Source: UBA7236 sp964638865
GTDB taxonomy: Bacteria > Bacteroidota > Bacteroidia > Chitinophagales > BACL12
Reading direction: 5' to 3'
Assembly (NCBI GenBank): GCA_964638865.1
Contig: CAZXBG010000014.1
Coordinates: 1-37,058, forward strand
DNA length: 37,058 nucleotides
The position numbers and the translations under genes were made by a program. This document shows, one piece after another, positions 34,686 through 37,058 of this stretch. The notes under the pieces are model-generated. The model was not told the origin of the DNA. It was given only the letters and a program-made list of their open reading frames with translations, and made no database searches. Within the stretch, counting starts at the first letter, position 1; every line of letters starts with the position of its first letter.

Positions 34686-36939
34686 ATTCATTAATCAAAT
34701 TCAAAGCACTTCCCGCCTTAAACCATGCAATTTGCTGAGTATTATAGGTATGGAAAACAGTAATGATTTCTGACGTTCCGTCCTTGTGATTTAATTTTAA
34801 ATGCAACGGCATTCCAGGTGTAAATGTTGTTAAGCCCAAAATATCTATAACATCATCTTCTAAAATTTTATCGTAATCATTTTTATCGGAAAAAGTTAAA
34901 CCCAACATTCCCTGTTTTTTCAAATTTGTTTCATGAATACGCGCAAATGATTTTACAAGAATAGCTCTTACACCTAAAAAGCGCGGTTCCATTGCTGCGT
35001 GTTCGCGGCTTGAACCTTCCCCGTAATTTTCATCTCCAACAACAATACTTCCAATTCCGGCAGCCTTGTAATCGCGTTGCACTTTCGGTACTGATTCATA
35101 AGCACCGGTTAATTGATTTTTAACGGAATCCGTTTTTTCATTAAAATAATTTAATGCACCAATTAACATGTTATTGGAAATATTATCGAGATGTCCTCTG
35201 AATTTTAACCAGGGTCCTGCCATACTGATATGGTCAGTTGTACATTTTCCTTTTGCTTTAATTAATAATTTTAATCCTTTAATATCAGTTCCTTCCCATT
35301 TTTTAAATGGCTCTAATAATTGCAACCGTTTTGATTGGGGGTCAACTACAACAGTAACTCCGGAACCATCAGCAGCAGGTTCCTGATACCCTGCATCACC
35401 TACATCAAATCCATTTGGAGGTAATTCAATTCCTATTGGTTCGTCAAACTTAACCGATACGCCATCTTCATTAATTAAACTGTCCGTTAACGGATTAAAA
35501 GTAATGGAACCTGCAATTGCCATAGCCGTTACAATTTCCGGTGATGCAACAAAGGCATGTGTATTCGGATTTCCGTCATTTCTTTTTGCAAAATTTCTGT
35601 TGAAAGAAGTAATGATGGTATTTTTTCTGTTTGGATCAATAGTATGTCGCGCCCATTGACCAATACAAGGTCCGCATGCATTTGCTAAAACAACCCCGCC
35701 AATTTTTTCAAAATCATTTAATAAGCCATCGCGTTCCACAGTAAAACGAACTAATTCACTACCCGGTGTAATTGTAAATTCTGATTTTGCTTTTAATTTT
35801 TTTGCAGATGCTTGTCTTGAAATGGAAGCTGCTCTTGTTAAGTCTTCATAACTGGAATTTGTGCAACTTCCAATTAAACCCACTTCTAAAACTTCCGGCC
35901 ATTCATTTGTTATTACGGCATCTTTTAATTTAGAAATTGGCCATGCAAGATCGGGCGTAAAAGGACCATTAACATGTGGTTCCAACACACTTAAATTAAT
36001 TTCAATTACCTGATCAAAATATTTTGTTGGATCTGCATAAACTTCCGCATCACCTGTTAAATGTTCTGCAACTTTATCTGCTAATAATACCACTTCATTT
36101 CTTTCTGTTGCATTCAAATATCTGCGCATACTATCATCATAACCGAACAGGGAAGTGGTAGCTCCAATTTCTGCTCCCATATTACAAATAGTCCCTTTTC
36201 CGGTACAGGAAATATTCTCCGCGCCTTCTCCGAAATATTCCAATATTGCACCTGTTCCACCTTTCACCGTTAAAATTCCTGCAACTTTTAATATCACATC
36301 TTTTGCACTTGTCCAACCACTCATTTTACCGGTCAATTTCACACCTATTAATTTCGGCATTTTTAATTCCCATGCAAATCCCGCCATTACATCCACTGCA
36401 TCCGCTCCTCCAACACCAATTGCAACCATACCAAGTCCGCCGGCATTAACAGTATGACTATCCGTTCCTACCATCATCGCTCCCGGAAATGCATAATTTT
36501 CCAAAACAACCTGATGAATAATCCCTGCACCCGGTTTCCAAAACCCAATGCCATATTTATTACTAACAGAAGCTAAAAAATCATAAACTTCCTTGTTGGT
36601 ATCCATTGCAGTGATTAAATCTGCATCTGCGCCAATTTTAGCCTGAATTAAATGATCACAATGCACAGTGGAAGGAACAGCAACCTTCTTTTTTCCCGCA
36701 CTCATAAATTGCAAAAGCGCCATTTGTGCTGTTGCATCCTGCATTGCTACACGGTCAGGACCGAAGTCAACATAATCGGCACCTCTCACATAATTTTTTG
36801 TTGCTAAACCCTCAGACAGGTGGGTGTAAAGAATTTTTTCAGTTAGGGTAAGTGGACGATTTAAGATTTTGCGGGCTGCAGCAATTTTTTCAGGATAATT
36901 TGCATAAACCTGTTTGATTATTTCAATATCGAAGGCCAT
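34684..36939 (-). CDS. acn: Aconitate hydratase (mitochondrial-type)
   Basis: Aconitase interconverts citrate and isocitrate in the TCA cycle using a [4Fe-4S] cluster. The 751-aa length matches the mitochondrial-type enzyme found in Bacteroidota, not E. coli AcnA (891 aa) or AcnB (865 aa). Cluster ligands are C359 in GSCTNSSYED and C422 and C425 in ANACGPCIGQW. Other motifs are VPSTVHCDHLIQA, VGTDSHTVNAGGLGMVAIGV and, in the C-terminal swivel domain, VVGDENYGEGSSREHAAMEP. All catalytic blocks are intact. The start at 36939 gives MAFDIEIIKQVY; a promoter element lies 83 bp upstream. Confidence 0.96.
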   Translation of the reverse strand: MAFDIEIIKQVYANYPEKIAAARKILNRPLTLTEKILYTHLSEGLATKNYVRGADYVDFGPDRVAMQDATAQMALLQFMSAGKKKVAVPSTVHCDHLIQAKIGADADLITAMDTNKEVYDFLASVSNKYGIGFWKPGAGIIHQVVLENYAFPGAMMVGTDSHTVNAGGLGMVAIGVGGADAVDVMAGFAWELKMPKLIGVKLTGKMSGWTSAKDVILKVAGILTVKGGTGAILEYFGEGAENISCTGKGTICNMGAEIGATTSLFGYDDSMRRYLNATERNEVVLLADKVAEHLTGDAEVYADPTKYFDQVIEINLSVLEPHVNGPFTPDLAWPISKLKDAVITNEWPEVLEVGLIGSCTNSSYEDLTRAASISRQASAKKLKAKSEFTITPGSELVRFTVERDGLLNDFEKIGGVVLANACGPCIGQWARHTIDPNRKNTIITSFNRNFAKRNDGNPNTHAFVASPEIVTAMAIAGSITFNPLTDSLINEDGVSVKFDEPIGIELPPNGFDVGDAGYQEPAADGSGVTVVVDPQSKRLQLLEPFKKWEGTDIKGLKLLIKAKGKCTTDHISMAGPWLKFRGHLDNISNNMLIGALNYFNEKTDSVKNQLTGAYESVPKVQRDYKAAGIGSIVVGDENYGEGSSREHAAMEPRFLGVRAILVKSFARIHETNLKKQGMLGLTFSDKNDYDKILEDDVIDILGLTTFTPGMPLHLKLNHKDGTSEIITVFHTYNTQQIAWFKAGSALNLINE

Positions 36940-37022
36940 AATTCAATTGTATTTAATTTCTCAAAATGTGTTAAGATGTTGCGGATTGACACTGCTTATC
37001 GTGTATTTTTGTAAATCTTCTG

Positions 37023-37030
37023 CAAAGGTA
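37023..37030 (-). promoter_or_regulatory. Promoter of the aconitase gene (-7 element TACCTTTG)
   Basis: TACCTTTG on the minus strand matches TAnnTTTG and predicts a leader of about 80 nt, longer than for other genes here. On the plus strand, TATTTTTG at 37004-37011 also fits and could serve a divergent gene beyond the window. Confidence 0.5.
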
Positions 37031-37058
37031 ACACAGGAAATACAGAAGTAGTTTATTT

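Noticed and set aside
36155..36457. Plus-strand Pro-rich frame of 100 codons within aconitase
   Set aside because: It is antisense to conserved aconitase codons; the Pro-rich composition follows from Gly codons on the other strand.
1..37058. tRNA, rRNA, insertion sequence, prophage or defence genes
   Set aside because: I looked for cloverleaf patterns, transposase or integrase motifs and nuclease/helicase sets in genes and gaps and saw none.

Overview
The window looks like a contig or scaffold piece from a member of the Bacteroidota. The DNA is AT-rich. The primary sigma factor is the short (288 aa) Bacteroidota-type RpoD. Upstream of at least twelve genes there are perfect matches to the TAnnTTTG (-7) promoter element of this phylum. 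Five large secreted proteins end in a type A C-terminal sorting domain of the type IX secretion system (T9SS). A run of exactly 100 N marks an assembly gap, which suggests a metagenome or short-read draft. I cannot place it below phylum with confidence.

Layout from left to right. Positions 1-1131: a short intergenic repeat, then rpoD (+). Positions 1132-1602: a composite inverted repeat around a 37-bp tandem array that contains the gap. Then metK (-) and trhO (-). Positions 4234-8796: two tandem (+) paralogues with Asp-box domains, signal peptides and T9SS signals; one has an FN3 stalk and the other three PKD domains. Positions 9070-11823 (-): a fused E1 alpha/beta 2-oxo acid dehydrogenase and an FAH-family protein. 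Next is an alpha/beta hydrolase (+) with Asp in place of the usual Ser nucleophile. Positions 12829-15146 (-): the pth-rplY-prs operon. Then a BtuF-like protein and cystathionine beta-synthase (-). Positions 17649-21330: a diheme cytochrome c (+), a small membrane protein (-), and a YceI-family protein followed by a beta-barrel porin (+). Positions 21405-28810 (-): two giant paralogous lamin-tail/CotH proteins with T9SS signals. Then an NHL-repeat T9SS protein with a small downstream partner (+), two poorly characterised envelope proteins (-), a class I methyltransferase (+), an FkbM methyltransferase (-) and aconitase (-).

How the genes fit together. Most of the window is ordinary housekeeping: transcription (rpoD), one-carbon and sulfur metabolism (metK, the CBS-type enzyme), translation (prs/rplY/pth, trhO) and central carbon metabolism (aconitase, E1). 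The accessory part is a set of secreted, modular surface proteins that appears to have grown by tandem duplication and domain shuffling. No T9SS machinery is in the window, so secretion must depend on genes elsewhere. I did not find a defence system, CRISPR array, prophage, IS element or RNA gene. The most unusual signals are the palindromic repeat island between rpoD and metK, the Asp-nucleophile hydrolase, and the CotH pair with altered kinase motifs and a domain nested in one member. Nothing here amounts to a demonstrable new multi-gene system.
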